A DNA stretch of 64,000 nt from the NCBI RefSeq assembly GCF_022179525.1, contig NZ_BPQX01000018.1:124001-188000 (forward strand). Direction: 5' to 3'. The notes beneath the pieces were generated by a model. It saw only the letters and a list, made by a program, of their open reading frames with translations. It made no database searches and was not told where the DNA came from. The position numbers and the translations under genes were made by a program. Of the stretch, positions 63,217 through 64,000 are shown in pieces. Numbering within the stretch: the stretch's first letter is position 1; the number at the start of each line of letters is the position of its first letter. The DNA comes from Methylobacterium persicinum (lineage in GTDB: Bacteria > Pseudomonadota > Alphaproteobacteria > Rhizobiales > Beijerinckiaceae).

Positions 63217-64000
63217 CGACCCTGCCCCACGATTCCGCGGCCCTCGTCGCCTCGAACCTGCCGCAGCCGCCGGAGGCCCTGGCCGACCCCGTCGCTGCCC
63301 CCGCCAGCGTCCGCTCCCCCGGCGCGCTGGCGCTGCGCCGGGGCCTGCGCCACGGCGGATGCCTGATCGGTGGCGGGCTGCTCGCCCTGATCGTGGTGGC
63401 CTCCCTCGCCGCTCCGCTCATCGCGCCTCACGATCCCTACGCCCAGGATGTCTCCCGCCGCCTGATCCCGCCGATCTGGCAGGCGAAGGGCAACTGGGAC
63501 CACATCCTCGGCACCGACAAGCTCGGCCGGGACTACCTCAGCCGCCTGCTCTACGGCGGCCAGATCTCCCTGCTGATCGGCCTCTCGGCGGCCCTCATCT
63601 CGGGGGTGATCGGCACCTTCCTCGGGGTCTGCGCCGGCTATTTCGGCGGCCGGATCGATTCCCTCGTCAGCTACGTCGTCACCACCCGCCTCGCCCTGCC
63701 GGTGGTACTGGTGGCACTGGCCATGGCCTCCCTGGTCGGAGGCTCCCTCAAGGTCGTGGTGCTGGTGCTCGGCTTCCTGCTATGGGACCGGTTCGCCGTG
63801 GTGGCCCGGGCGGCGACGCAGCAGATCCGCGGCCAGGACTTCATCAGCGCGGCCCGGGCCTCCGGCCTCACGGACCTGCGGATCGTCCTGCAGGAGATCC
63901 TGCCCAACATCGCGAATGCCCTGATCGTCGTGGCGACCCTGGAAATGGCTCACGCCATCCTGCTGGAGGCGGCGCTATCCTTCCTCGGCCTCGGCGTGCA
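63213..64000 (+). CDS. ABC importer permease, DppC family (runs off the window)
   Basis: GTG 63213 overlaps the stop of the first permease. The visible 262 residues have an N-terminal extension, the membrane segment LLALIVVASLAAPLIAP, HDPYAQDVSRRLIPP, the DppC-type GTDKLGRDYLSRLLYG, and the coupling loop FISAARASGLTDLRIVLQEI. The C-terminal end beyond SFLGLGV is missing. It is the second membrane subunit of the importer that starts at 60511. Confidence 0.93.
   Translation, partial: MTTLPHDSAALVASNLPQPPEALADPVAAPASVRSPGALALRRGLRHGGCLIGGGLLALIVVASLAAPLIAPHDPYAQDVSRRLIPPIWQAKGNWDHILGTDKLGRDYLSRLLYGGQISLLIGLSAALISGVIGTFLGVCAGYFGGRIDSLVSYVVTTRLALPVVLVALAMASLVGGSLKVVVLVLGFLLWDRFAVVARAATQQIRGQDFISAARASGLTDLRIVLQEILPNIANALIVVATLEMAHAILLEAALSFLGLGV

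Overview
The window is very GC-rich alphaproteobacterial chromosome, most likely from Methylobacterium or a close relative. The evidence is a PhyR/NepR general-stress pair with nine GGAAC-N16-NGTT (EcfG-type) promoter matches, a four-EF-hand periplasmic protein with the exact 12/13/12 loop spacing of lanmodulin, a DUF6894 protein, a chorismate mutase gene inside the ffh-rpsP-rimM operon, and two families of dispersed inverted repeats. No rRNA, tRNA, CRISPR array, prophage or transposase gene was found.

Layout. 0-8.5 kb is core housekeeping: serA (partial), serC, trmD, a secreted methyltransferase, then rimM-rpsP-chorismate mutase-ffh and a small cysteine protein, followed by a coiled-coil protein and a 23-codon ORF on its own small transcript unit. 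8.6-19.8 kb mixes a Rieske protein, DUF6894, a metallo-hydrolase, an orphan peptide-binding protein, the lanmodulin-like protein, pcaD, DUF2061, DUF1810, a PBP1-type enzyme with a nuclease-like tail, an HdeD-type membrane protein and a lytic transglycosylase. 20.2-31.3 kb is a co-directional block that starts with inositol-3-phosphate synthase and continues with an HD-like protein, a methyltransferase, a Gfo/Idh/MocA oxidoreductase, a YcaO protein, a sugar-isomerase-like TIM barrel, a GT4 glycosyltransferase, a PIG-L deacetylase, a UDG-like protein and a UPF0104 membrane protein. This block is the best candidate for an undescribed biosynthetic system. 31.3-52.2 kb holds a PhoR-like kinase, a GST, copA-cueR with a clear CueR operator, an M20 hydrolase, a leucyl aminopeptidase, a TPR lipoprotein, aconitase with an unusual leader, a tandem pair of secreted paralogues, scoAB, AsmA-like, DUF1499, MBL-fold and DUF2865 proteins.

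52.5-56.2 kb is a stress island: nepR and phyR diverge from mirrored EcfG promoters and are surrounded by small genes (61-aa basic protein, UPF0391 membrane protein, 121-aa exported protein, KGG-repeat protein) with the same promoter motif, plus a promoter-terminator pair that predicts an EcfG-dependent small RNA of about 90 nt. 56.2-64 kb carries a SCO-like protein, a cyclic-nucleotide-binding protein, a VOC protein, an L,D-transpeptidase, three tiny membrane proteins, and a LysR regulator divergent from a peptide/nickel-type ABC importer that runs off the end.

Two repeat families are scattered in intergenic DNA. Family A is a 105-115 bp palindrome with CCTCATCCTGAGG ends (7 copies). Family B is a roughly 95 bp palindrome with CCGTCATTGCGAG ends (4 full copies and fragments). 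Starts were chosen from Shine-Dalgarno sequences, overlaps and promoters, so several differ from the longest ORF. All functional calls come from reading motifs; no database search was run.
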